A stretch of 64,000 nt of DNA from positions 744,001-808,000 of the forward strand of contig NZ_JAEACT010000004.1 in assembly GCF_021432385.1 (NCBI RefSeq), read 5' to 3'. The notes under the pieces are model-generated. The model had not been told where the DNA came from and did no database searches. It saw nothing but the letters and a program-made list of their open reading frames with translations. The stretch comes from Clostridium hydrogenum (GTDB lineage: Bacteria > Bacillota > Clostridia > Clostridiales > Clostridiaceae). A program made the position numbers and the translations under genes. This document shows positions 17,824 through 25,515 of the stretch, in pieces. Numbering within the stretch: the stretch's first letter is position 1; each line of letters begins with the position of its first letter.

Positions 17824-18488
17824 TTTAAGTCCCCCTCTTTTAAAATATCCTTGAAAAGATCAGGACGTCTTTTAAGCATTGCTTGAAGGACAGCTGCTGT
17901 AAATATTGCTTCTGCTACTGCCAGTGGTAATTGTGTAGGACCATATCCCATGAAAAATACCAGCCACTCTTTAAATAGAGAAGCATGTCCATGCAAATTA
18001 AGCGCCAATTCAAAAGCACTGGTTAAATAGGTAAGCAAATCCCCAATAAAACCTGCCAGTGCCGCAGCTAACCAAATAGGACTTTTAAAATATCTAAGTG
18101 CTTTAAAGCATAAATATCCTGAGATTCCTCCTACTATTCCCATTGAAAAATCATTTGCTCCTATTGTTGTTATTCCTCCATGCCCTAAAAATATAGCTTG
18201 AAAAAATAAACCTATAGCAGAAATCACAGCCGTTGCAAAAGGTCCTACCAAAATTGCTGCAAGCGGTGTGCCACATGGATGTGAGCAAGAACCTGTAACT
18301 GGAACTGGTATGTGCATGCAAGAAATTGTAAACACACCTACTCCCACCATGGCTAAAAATGGCTTATAATATAAATTTTCCTGTGACTTTTTTTTAATTT
18401 CCTTTATGCCTGGAATTATAAAAGCTGTGCTTACAGCATAATAACTTCCCCATGCTAATGGTGATAATATTCCATCTTCAATATGCAT
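17820..18488 (-). CDS. cbiM: Cobalt transporter substrate-capture protein CbiM
   Basis: The 222-residue membrane protein starts MHIEDGILSP. The N-terminal Met-His is characteristic of CbiM, in which His2 and the amino group help to coordinate Co(II). Further conserved segments are MHIPVPVTGSCSHPCGTPLA and the last helix MGYGPTQLPLAVAEA. It is the first gene of cbiMNQO, downstream of a cobalamin riboswitch and a terminator, so its expression should fall when cobalamin is plentiful. Confidence 0.95.
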   Translation of the reverse strand: MHIEDGILSPLAWGSYYAVSTAFIIPGIKEIKKKSQENLYYKPFLAMVGVGVFTISCMHIPVPVTGSCSHPCGTPLAAILVGPFATAVISAIGLFFQAIFLGHGGITTIGANDFSMGIVGGISGYLCFKALRYFKSPIWLAAALAGFIGDLLTYLTSAFELALNLHGHASLFKEWLVFFMGYGPTQLPLAVAEAIFTAAVLQAMLKRRPDLFKDILKEGDLK

Positions 18489-18527
18489 TTTTCAATCCTC
18501 CAATAAAAGTTATTTAAAATGACACCA

Positions 18528-18571
18528 ATAAAAAAATCCCTTTAACAAAGCTGTTAAAAGGATTTTAAAAC
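18528..18571 (-). terminator. Riboswitch-controlled terminator ahead of cbiM
   Basis: On the minus strand AATCCTTTTAACAG pairs with TTAAAGGGATT around CTTTG and is followed by TTTTTTATT. It lies between the cobalamin aptamer and the cbiM start, the position of an expression-platform terminator. Confidence 0.8.
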
Positions 18572-18591
18572 AAACCCAATATACATTATAA

Positions 18592-18687
18592 ATATACTGG
18601 CTCAACTACCAAAATCAATTTGCATAACAATGCCCAGAAGACGGCATTTTCTCACAAATTAATTTTGAAGCTTCTCATGGTATATCT
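18592..18687. repeat. Family A palindromic element, copy A3, inside the riboswitch leader
   Basis: This is a copy of the 95-bp element with inner hairpin AATGCC/GGCATT around CAGAAGAC. It lies between the cobalamin aptamer and the terminator. Its flanks also pair (ATCCAATATA with TATATTGGGT), which may extend the stem. Confidence 0.8.
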
Positions 18688-18704
18688 CTATATTGGATAT
18701 TTAA

Positions 18705-18935
18705 TCTTTTCTTCGCTCCCCCCTATCACTCGTAGAGTTAATGGTGCAAAATATAGGCTTGTTTTCTGACTTAAGAATCACCATTTTAGTATGCCTTCCC
18801 ATTTTCAAGTGGCATAATATACTAAAATTCATCTATTACAGCTACGGGATAGTTCAGGATTTTCACCTGCTTCCAATTTAATGATGGTGAACTTTGCTTC
18901 TCTTAGGAAACTTTAAATTTATTGTAGCACCGTCA
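18705..18935 (-). promoter_or_regulatory. Cobalamin riboswitch upstream of cbiMNQO
   Basis: Read leftwards, the RNA has the hallmark elements of the cobalamin aptamer: P1 arms GGTGC (18931-18927) and GCACC (18747-18743), the B12 box region GAAGCAGGTGAAAATCCTG, CCCGTAGCTGTAATAGATGA, GCCACTTG with GGGAAGGC, and AAGTCAGAA. A P13 arm with ACTCTACGAGT and GATAGGGGGG follows. It should sense adenosyl- or other cobalamins and shut down cobalt import. Confidence 0.93.
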
Positions 18936-18969
18936 ACCTTATATTTTATTATTAAGTTTTAATAATAAT

Positions 18970-19010
18970 AAACCGCCTGAAACTTAATTTTTTTAGTTAA
19001 AACGGTTTAT
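18970..19010. repeat. Shortened family A derivative
   Basis: AAACCGCCTGAAACTTAA and AGTTAAAACGGTTTAT reproduce the ends of the family A element, but the centre is reduced to a T run. It forms a simple hairpin downstream of the Suv3-like gene and may serve as its terminator. Confidence 0.6.
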
Positions 19011-19062
19011 ATATACAAATATGTTGTTAATTATAGCATTTATAAGTTATTAAAGCAATCTT

Positions 19063-20820
19063 TTACAGTCCAATCAATATATCATTTATATCCTCACTCA
19101 CATTCCTTCTCTCACTATAAACCCAATCTACATCAAAGGCTAAATTAAATATTTTAGAAAAGGAATAGTACATGTTTATCTTTTGATAGTAAATTTCTAA
19201 ATCATCTAAATCACCTGTAAAACATTCTGGTCTAGATAAGCTATCCTGCTTACTGACAAATAGTTCTTCTACATATGCTAAAAATGTGTACATCAAAGGT
19301 TCTTTTGCTATATCAAACGGTACTTTTAGCAATTCCCATTGAATTTCTTCTTTAAGTTTATATCCTTTTATTCTCTCTAGAACTGTTAAGTAGTCACTAA
19401 TATCCATCTTACTATAATAATCTAATTTTTCCTCTCTAGTACTCCACAAAGCTAGTTTTTCACTTAAAGGCAGCCCTTTAATCTTGAGTATTGCATCTGA
19501 AGGACCAATAACAGCACTTTCTATAGTTTTATCTTTAGCCTCAAGCTTATCTATAATAAAATCTTGATTATATTCCGTGCAAGCTACATAACCTTCATCA
19601 TAAATGCCAATTCGCCCAGCACGACCAGCTATTTGCTTTACTTCCTGTGAGGTGAGTTCTCTTATTTCCTCTCCATCAAACTTCTTTATATTTAGAAAAA
19701 TAATTCTTCTAATAGGCAGATTAACTCCCATGCCTATTGCATCTGTAGTTACTAAAATCTTTGTAATTTTGTTTATAAATTGCTCATATTGAGCTTTTCT
19801 AACTTCAGGCGGTAAATCTCCATATATTACGCTAACTTTTATTCCTTTGCTAGAATAGTTTTGTGCAATTTCCAAAACTCGCTTCTTGGAAAATACCACA
19901 ATGGCATCGCCCTTTTTAACATCCTTATAACTAAAGTTTCTCTCTTCAACAATTAAAGGAATTGCTCTTGTATATTCTTTTATTTCGTAATCATCCTTGC
20001 AATCTTGCAAAACAGTTTCCAATATGTATCTTGCATTAGCTGCTCCACATATATGAATTTCATCGCACTTTAAGCCAAGCAAGGCTCTGCTCCAGGCCAT
20101 TCCTCTTTGTCTATCCTTAATCATTTGTATTTCATCGATAACTGCAATATCATAATGTTCCCTTAAATTAACCTTCTCTATTGTACAAGAAATATGTGTT
20201 GATCCAGGTTTTAATATTTCCTCTTCCCCAGTTAATAAATCACAAACTATTCCCTCATTATTTAGCTTTTCAAAGTTCTCTAAAGCAAGAATTCTAAGCG
20301 GTGATAGATATACACCTTTTCTTGCTGTTTTAAGACGTTCTATAGCGTTATAAGTTTTGCCTGTATTTGTATCACCCAAATGAATATAAATTTTTCTCTT
20401 CATCATTCGAGTTTCAGTATACTCATCTTTAGGATTGTCTGGAAAATTTTCTTCAAAGTCTTTAGCAATTAGTTTAGGTATATGGTACTTTGTAAGCAAG
20501 GTCATAAACCCTGAGTTTAAAAGAATATTATAATTTTCCTGTACGACTTCATCTAAATTAAAATCAGTTCCATTTTTCCTATTATAATTCTCCAGCATCC
20601 TTCTTGCTGTTTCTTGCAATAGTTCAAAGTACTTTTCATATGTATCGTTAAAATCTCTAAAACCATCATTTTCAAATTCTTTAAGCTGCCTTAATTTTTT
20701 TCTTACGGCTGATTCATGCTCTACAAGTGCAGCAGGTTTTGAATGGTATATTATTTCTTCAATTTGATTAAATTGACCTTTTATCTTTTTAAATTCTCTT
20801 TGATTGCCACTCTTCTTCAT
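19063..20820 (-). CDS. Suv3-like superfamily 2 RNA helicase
   Basis: The 585-residue protein has Walker A GDTNTGKTYNA (about 155-165), motif Ia YLSPLRILALEN, DEIQM (DEAD-like motif II), a C-terminal helicase domain with VSVIYGDLPPEVR, TDAIGMGVNLP and motif VI QIAGRAGRIG, and a Suv3-type C-terminal extension. It resembles the mitochondrial RNA-degradosome helicase Suv3 more than bacterial DEAD-box proteins. It probably unwinds structured RNA. It stands alone, so no partner is suggested by context. The ATG is preceded by AAGGATGG. Confidence 0.8.
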   Translation of the reverse strand: MKKSGNQREFKKIKGQFNQIEEIIYHSKPAALVEHESAVRKKLRQLKEFENDGFRDFNDTYEKYFELLQETARRMLENYNRKNGTDFNLDEVVQENYNILLNSGFMTLLTKYHIPKLIAKDFEENFPDNPKDEYTETRMMKRKIYIHLGDTNTGKTYNAIERLKTARKGVYLSPLRILALENFEKLNNEGIVCDLLTGEEEILKPGSTHISCTIEKVNLREHYDIAVIDEIQMIKDRQRGMAWSRALLGLKCDEIHICGAANARYILETVLQDCKDDYEIKEYTRAIPLIVEERNFSYKDVKKGDAIVVFSKKRVLEIAQNYSSKGIKVSVIYGDLPPEVRKAQYEQFINKITKILVTTDAIGMGVNLPIRRIIFLNIKKFDGEEIRELTSQEVKQIAGRAGRIGIYDEGYVACTEYNQDFIIDKLEAKDKTIESAVIGPSDAILKIKGLPLSEKLALWSTREEKLDYYSKMDISDYLTVLERIKGYKLKEEIQWELLKVPFDIAKEPLMYTFLAYVEELFVSKQDSLSRPECFTGDLDDLEIYYQKINMYYSFSKIFNLAFDVDWVYSERRNVSEDINDILIGL

Positions 20821-20887
20821 ATTTACACCATCCTTATAAAGTATTTAAAGATAAACCATTTTGAAGATTGAAATTATTAATACCAAA

Positions 20888-21160
20888 TTCATCCTGATAA
20901 ATTAAAATTTGAAAAGCAGAGTACAAAGTACAAAGTACAGAGTACAAAGAAGGATGATTTACCTTTCGATTCTCTCAGGTAAATCTTAAACTTAGATGTC
21001 CTCAGCTTCGCTGAGCGCCATTAATGGCGCGATTGCGCAGCAATCTGAAAATAAATTTTCAGATTTTTCGTAGTGCTAACGGAGAAAAGTCGTCCTTCAT
21101 TGTACTTTGTACTCTGTACTTTGTACTTTGGCTTCTCCTCGATAAATTGTAATTTATAAT
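20888..21160 (-). repeat. Family B heptad-armed element, copy B2
   Basis: GTACAAAGTACAGAGTAC-type heptads (from 20917) face the inverse run ending at about 21131. The core holds AGGTAAATCTTAAA, CAGCTTCGCTG, the perfect palindrome GCGCCATTAATGGCGC and GATTGCGCAGCAATC. Flanks TTCATCCTGATAAATT and CTTCTCCTCGATAAATT are shared with copy B6, so the full unit is longer in these two copies. Together with the stretch to 21270 this fills the gap between the helicase and the GntR gene; no gene is seen here. Confidence 0.85.
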
Positions 21161-21273
21161 TTCAACGTTCCAAGTGGTATATATATAATTATACAGATAC
21201 TTTGTAAATTATTATACGTTAAATATGCATTTTGTATTAAGACATGTGTGAGATTAGATAGCTACAACCTTAA

Positions 21274-21316
21274 AAACCCCAAATATTAGACTTTTATATC
21301 TAACATTTGGGGTTTA
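21274..21316 (-). terminator. Terminator of the GntR gene
   Basis: AACCCCAAATATTAGA pairs with TCTAACATTTGGGGTT around an 8-base loop, with T-rich flank on the minus strand. It lies 20 bp past the stop of the GntR gene. Confidence 0.85.
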
Positions 21317-21334
21317 AATGAGACGAGTTCTTTA

Positions 21335-21973
21335 TTAAATAATTGGTGTTGGCGCAGATATAACCAAAGCCATAAGTTTTTCAATATCAGCTTTTAAGAT
21401 TGATACTGCTGTAGCAATTTCACCTTTTTCTATGTAATCAATTAAAGCTAAATGTAAATCCATTGTAGCATAATACTTTTTTTGTACAAAAAAAATCGTT
21501 TGGATATTTACAGAGTCCTCCAAAAGCTTATATGCGTAATTATTACCATAAATTGAAAATAACTTCAAGTGAAATTTACAATTGTATTTCCAGTGTGTCT
21601 TAAAATCTCCCTCTGGACAATTGCTATAATCCGAACAAATCTTTGTTAATTCTTTGATTGATAATTTGTCAATATACATAAAATTACTTTCTAAAAACGA
21701 ACATTCCAATGCAGAACGAAATTTAATAATTTCCAAAAACCGTTGTTCACTGGGTTGAAGAATTTTATATCCCTGCCTTGGTATACTGGATAAAATATAA
21801 TTTGCAGTTAGCTGCATAAGTGCCTCTCGTATTGGTGCGCGGCTTACATTATACTTACCCATGAGAAATTTTTCAGTTAAAATAGTATCTACAGGATATA
21901 CTCCATTAATAATATCAGAAAATAAAGCATCATAAACTTGATTCTTCAATGTATCCGTGCCCTTTTCGCACAT
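21335..21973 (-). CDS. GntR-family regulator with FCD domain
   Basis: The 212-residue protein has a GntR winged helix (about 8-75, with FLMGKYNVSRAPIREALMQL) and an all-helical FCD effector domain (about 80-205). FCD regulators usually respond to organic or amino acids and repress nearby catabolic genes. It is divergent from the cysteine-breakdown operon starting at 22434, so that operon is its probable target. Metal-binding residues of the FCD pocket could not be fixed by eye. Confidence 0.88.
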   Translation of the reverse strand: MCEKGTDTLKNQVYDALFSDIINGVYPVDTILTEKFLMGKYNVSRAPIREALMQLTANYILSSIPRQGYKILQPSEQRFLEIIKFRSALECSFLESNFMYIDKLSIKELTKICSDYSNCPEGDFKTHWKYNCKFHLKLFSIYGNNYAYKLLEDSVNIQTIFFVQKKYYATMDLHLALIDYIEKGEIATAVSILKADIEKLMALVISAPTPII

Positions 21974-22433
21974 AAAATCACCTCTTTATGTTGTCGTTAA
22001 AATTATACATTGAAAGAAACTTGAAGTCAATAAATATTCCTGTCCTCTACTAATCAGTAAATAACCTTTTCGCGTAATCATATTACATTCTTTATTAAAT
22101 GATACTATTTTTGTAGAAAACATTTACAAACTAACACATTATAACTTTTTTCATCAATATTATATAAATTTATTAAATAACTATTGATTTGTTTAGTACA
22201 TCGTGATATGATTACATCATTAACAAAGTAAAACTTTATATCAAAGGTGAAGTGTAAATGTCTATATAAAGGCATTGTATTGATAATATTAGCGTTCAAC
22301 ATATTGAAATATATTTAAGCCTAATAATATTACTTATACAAAACATTTCACTTTTCATACTACATCTTAAAAACTATATAACTTCATAAATACAAAAATA
22401 AAATATTTAATTATTAAAAAGGAGACGATTGAT
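21974..22433. other. Divergent regulatory gap without a supported gene
   Basis: This AT-rich stretch of about 460 bp lies between the GntR gene and the ATC-hydrolase-like gene. It should hold both promoters and the GntR operator. TTGAAA near 22303 could be a -35 box for the rightward operon, but its -10 spacing is poor. A 65-codon leftward reading frame here lacks a ribosome site and is not accepted as a gene. Confidence 0.5.
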
Positions 22434-22943
22434 ATGATTAATAACAAAATTACTATTAAAGATGACGAGGTAGTAAATATTCAAAGGGGTGCAATAGGCC
22501 ATCGTGCAACATGGACAGGTTTAACTTACTGTAAAGCAAAAGAAGCAGGAATACCTGAAGAAGTAATAGAAAAAATTCTACGTGATGCAATTTCACAAAC
22601 AGGTCAAGTTCAAGGTGCAGAAATCAAATCACAATGCGAAAATCCAGAAAATGTTGAATGTTTTGCGGACACTTTTTTTACTCCAAATACTATAAAAACT
22701 TTTGAGCTTGAACTTAAGAACAAAGATGCAGACAGATTAGATATTGAATTTCATCATTGTCCACTATTAAAAGCATGGCAGGATTTAGGATTTGATGATT
22801 CAACCTGTGAAAAACTATGTGATATTGCCATGGATGGTGACAGAAATATTGCTAAAGCAATGGGATATGAATTTCATTTAGGCGATACTATTGCTAACGG
22901 ATGTAAAACTTGCCAAATTTCCTTTTTCAAAAAAGGCAAATAA
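22434..22943 (+). CDS. L-2-amino-thiazoline-4-carboxylate hydrolase family protein
   Basis: The 169-residue protein matches the ATC hydrolase family by the C-terminal pattern FHHCPLLKAWQDLG, then DIAMDGDRNIAKAMG and a CKTC pair near the end. In pseudomonads the family enzyme opens the thiazoline ring of ATC on the way to L-cysteine. Its Cys and His residues suggest a metal or thiol role. The ATG follows AAAGGAGACG. It is the first gene of an operon with a cysteine desulfidase and a permease, which supports a role in breaking down a cysteine-like or thiazoline compound. Family members are diverse, so the exact substrate is inferred. Confidence 0.75.
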   Translation: MINNKITIKDDEVVNIQRGAIGHRATWTGLTYCKAKEAGIPEEVIEKILRDAISQTGQVQGAEIKSQCENPENVECFADTFFTPNTIKTFELELKNKDADRLDIEFHHCPLLKAWQDLGFDDSTCEKLCDIAMDGDRNIAKAMGYEFHLGDTIANGCKTCQISFFKKGK

Positions 22944-22969
22944 GTAATTAGTTAAAGGAGATGTCTTCA

Positions 22970-24235
22970 ATGGATAAATTTCTATACGATAATTACATTA
23001 AAATATTAAAAGGTGAACTAATTCCAGCTATGGGATGCACAGAGCCAATAGCTATTGCACTTACAGCTGCAAAAGCAAGGGAAGTCCTTGGGAAAATGCC
23101 AGAGCAAATAGTTATTCAATGCAGTGGTAATATCATTAAAAATGTAAAAGGTGTTATAGTACCTAATTCTGGTGGTCAAAAAGGAGTAGAAGTTGCGGCT
23201 ATACTAGGTGCTGTTGCAGGTAATGCAGATCTTGATCTTCAAGTAATAAGTCAAGTAAGTGAAGAAGATATACTTAAAACAAAAATATTGTATGAAAAAG
23301 GGCTCTGTCGATGTGAATTAAAGGAGGGCGAAGAAAATCTCTTTATTTGTGCAGAATTGACAGCCGGGAATGAAACTGCCTCCGTTGAAGTTAGAAGTAA
23401 ACACAACCACATTGCTAAAATAAAAAAGAATAATGAAATAATATTTGAGCAGCCTGACATTATGTCCCAAGAATTTGGTGACAAATCAAAACTCAACATT
23501 AAAGATATCCTCGAATTTGCTAACACGGTAAATTTAGATGATGTAAGGGAACTAATTAGCAAACAGATCGAATATAATTCCGCTATATCTGAAGAAGGAC
23601 TAAGCAATAACTGGGGATGTCGTGTTGGACAAACGCTTCTAAAATACAATAGCAAAGATGTAAGAATTAGAGCAAAAGCAGCTGCTGCAGCTGGCTCTGA
23701 CGCTAGAATGAATGGCTGTGCCCTTCCCGTAGTTATTAATTCTGGAAGTGGCAATCAAGGTATTACTTGCACTATGCCTGTTGTTGTTTACGCCAAAGAA
23801 ATGAAATCAAGCGAAGATACCCTTTATAGAGCACTTATATTAACAAACCTTTTAGCCATACATCAAAAACGTTATATAGGAAATTTATCTGCCTATTGCG
23901 GAGCTGTATCGGCTGGAACAGCAGCTGCTTGTGGTATTGCATACTTAAATGGTTGTGGATATGATACTATTGGAAAAACCATAATCAATACTTTAGGTAA
24001 TGTTAGCGGCATTATATGTGACGGTGCAAAAGCTTCATGTGCAGCAAAAATTTCTAGTGCAGTAGAAGCTGGTATAACAGGATATGAAATGGCAAAAAAT
24101 AATCTAGTTTTCCCATATGGAGAAGGATTAGTCGAAAATGATTATGAAAAAACCATTGAAAATATAGGCCGCATGGGACGTTATGGTATGAAATCTACCG
24201 ATGTGGAAATTCTTAACATAATGATAGGAAATTAA
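22970..24235 (+). CDS. cyuA: L-cysteine desulfidase (CyuA/UPF0597 family)
   Basis: The 421-residue protein shows the family N-terminus IPAMGCTEPIAIALTAAKA, then VPNSGGQKG, and SAYCGAVSAGTAAACGIAY and GVICDGAK-like (GIICDGAKASCAAK) Cys motifs that hold an iron-sulfur cluster in this family. It converts L-cysteine to pyruvate, ammonia and sulfide. The start was placed at the ATG at 22970, eight bases after AAGGAG. An ATG at 22961 directly abuts the ribosome site and is unlikely. It sits 26 bp after the ATC-hydrolase-like gene. Confidence 0.85.
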   Translation: MDKFLYDNYIKILKGELIPAMGCTEPIAIALTAAKAREVLGKMPEQIVIQCSGNIIKNVKGVIVPNSGGQKGVEVAAILGAVAGNADLDLQVISQVSEEDILKTKILYEKGLCRCELKEGEENLFICAELTAGNETASVEVRSKHNHIAKIKKNNEIIFEQPDIMSQEFGDKSKLNIKDILEFANTVNLDDVRELISKQIEYNSAISEEGLSNNWGCRVGQTLLKYNSKDVRIRAKAAAAAGSDARMNGCALPVVINSGSGNQGITCTMPVVVYAKEMKSSEDTLYRALILTNLLAIHQKRYIGNLSAYCGAVSAGTAAACGIAYLNGCGYDTIGKTIINTLGNVSGIICDGAKASCAAKISSAVEAGITGYEMAKNNLVFPYGEGLVENDYEKTIENIGRMGRYGMKSTDVEILNIMIGN

Positions 24236-24294
24236 TCTATATATTAAAATAATATACACAAAATCATATGATAAAAAAACAAGGAGCGATAAAA

Positions 24295-25383
24295 ATGGAA
24301 AAAGAATCATTTAACTTAAAAAAAGTATTACTTCTTGCGGGAGCACTTTGTGCCTATTGGATTGGTTCTGGATTTGCAACAGGACAAGAGGTATTGCAAT
24401 TCTTTGCAACAAGTGGCACAAAAGGCATTTTAGCAGCATTTATTTTCCTAATTATAATGATTGTTTTAACATATATATTATACGGAGTAGGTCAAAGAAA
24501 GAAATTTAGCAATCCATATGATGTATTTGAATATTATTGTGGTAAATTTATAGGTCAGATTTATATATGGTATAGTGTTGTACTAATATATGCTATATTC
24601 GTTGTTATGCTTGCTGGTGCAGGTGCAACAATTCATCAATATTATGGTACCCCAACATATATCGGCACTGGTATTATAGCTCTTCTTGCGCTTGGTACAA
24701 CAGTTCTTGGAATGGAAAAACTTGTAGACATAATTGGTGTTATAGGACCTATTAAAATTGTATTTGTGGCAATAGTAGGTATTGCTGGTATAATTACTTT
24801 CGCAAAAGATCCATCTGTATTGTCTAATGCCAATAAGCTTATGCCAACTCTAGGTTTTAAGTCTGCATCTTCAAATTGGGCATGGTCAGGAGCACTTTAC
24901 GCTTTTCTTGCACTCATGGTTAGCATACCATTTCAAGTTGATTGTGGTGCATCTGCAAAAAATGTAAAAGAAGCTAAAGCTGCTGCTTTTATTGGAACTG
25001 TTGCTTTCACTGCGGCAATTATTCTACTTACAACTGCAGAACTTGTTTATTGCAAATTGATTGCTGGTCAACAAGTTCCTACACTAGCCATTGCTAAACA
25101 CATATCTCCAGTCTTGGGATTAATTTTTTCAGTGCTAATAGTAGTAAGTATCTACTCAGCAGTAGCCTCATTTTTATTAATGACAGTTAGAAAATTCGCT
25201 GTTGATAAAACTAAAAAATTTAATATAATAGCTGCTATTCTTACAGCTATCGGCATGGTTTTCGGCGGAGTGCTTCCTTTTGATAAATTAGTAAATATTC
25301 TATATCCACTAGCAGGCTATTCAGCCATTGTTTTCACAGTTTTCATGCTTTATAAAGAAATAAAGTTAAGAAAAACAAAATAG
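24295..25383 (+). CDS. YkvI-like APC-superfamily membrane transporter
   Basis: The 362-residue protein has about ten membrane helices and starts with the amino-acid-transporter-like segment WIGSGFATGQEVLQFF (first-helix GSG motif). This matches the YkvI family. The ATG at 24295 is preceded by AAGGAGCGATAAAA. An upstream ATG at 24268 has no site. It is the last gene of the cysteine operon and most likely imports the compound degraded by the two enzymes, or exports a product; direction and substrate are inferred from context. Confidence 0.75.
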   Translation: MEKESFNLKKVLLLAGALCAYWIGSGFATGQEVLQFFATSGTKGILAAFIFLIIMIVLTYILYGVGQRKKFSNPYDVFEYYCGKFIGQIYIWYSVVLIYAIFVVMLAGAGATIHQYYGTPTYIGTGIIALLALGTTVLGMEKLVDIIGVIGPIKIVFVAIVGIAGIITFAKDPSVLSNANKLMPTLGFKSASSNWAWSGALYAFLALMVSIPFQVDCGASAKNVKEAKAAAFIGTVAFTAAIILLTTAELVYCKLIAGQQVPTLAIAKHISPVLGLIFSVLIVVSIYSAVASFLLMTVRKFAVDKTKKFNIIAAILTAIGMVFGGVLPFDKLVNILYPLAGYSAIVFTVFMLYKEIKLRKTK

Positions 25384-25445
25384 TTGCAGAAACCTCCAAC
25401 GTTTAATTATTCTTTTAGTATAGAGAGCCTCGTGAATTAATTTAT

Positions 25446-25515
25446 TAGGCTATGTTTTAAATAAGTGTTGATTTTCACACTTATTTAAAACATAGCTTCC
25501 TTTAGTAAGTTTAGC
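25446..25515. repeat. Family C hairpin element, copy C1
   Basis: GCTATGTTTTAAATAAGTGT and its exact complement form 20-bp arms around an 8-base loop (TGATTTTC), followed by TTCCTTTAGTAAGTTTAGC. The same unit recurs at 37105-37175. It lies between the convergent permease and arsA genes, could terminate both, and its edge carries the arsA stop codon. Confidence 0.8.

Noticed and set aside
20917..21131. Heptad repeats considered as a CRISPR or VNTR array
   Set aside because: Repeat units are 7 bp and directly adjacent, no spacers of constant length and no cas genes.
22105..22302. A 65-codon leftward reading frame between the GntR and ATC-hydrolase-like genes
   Set aside because: No ribosome site, no recognisable domain, and it fills the regulatory gap of a divergent pair.
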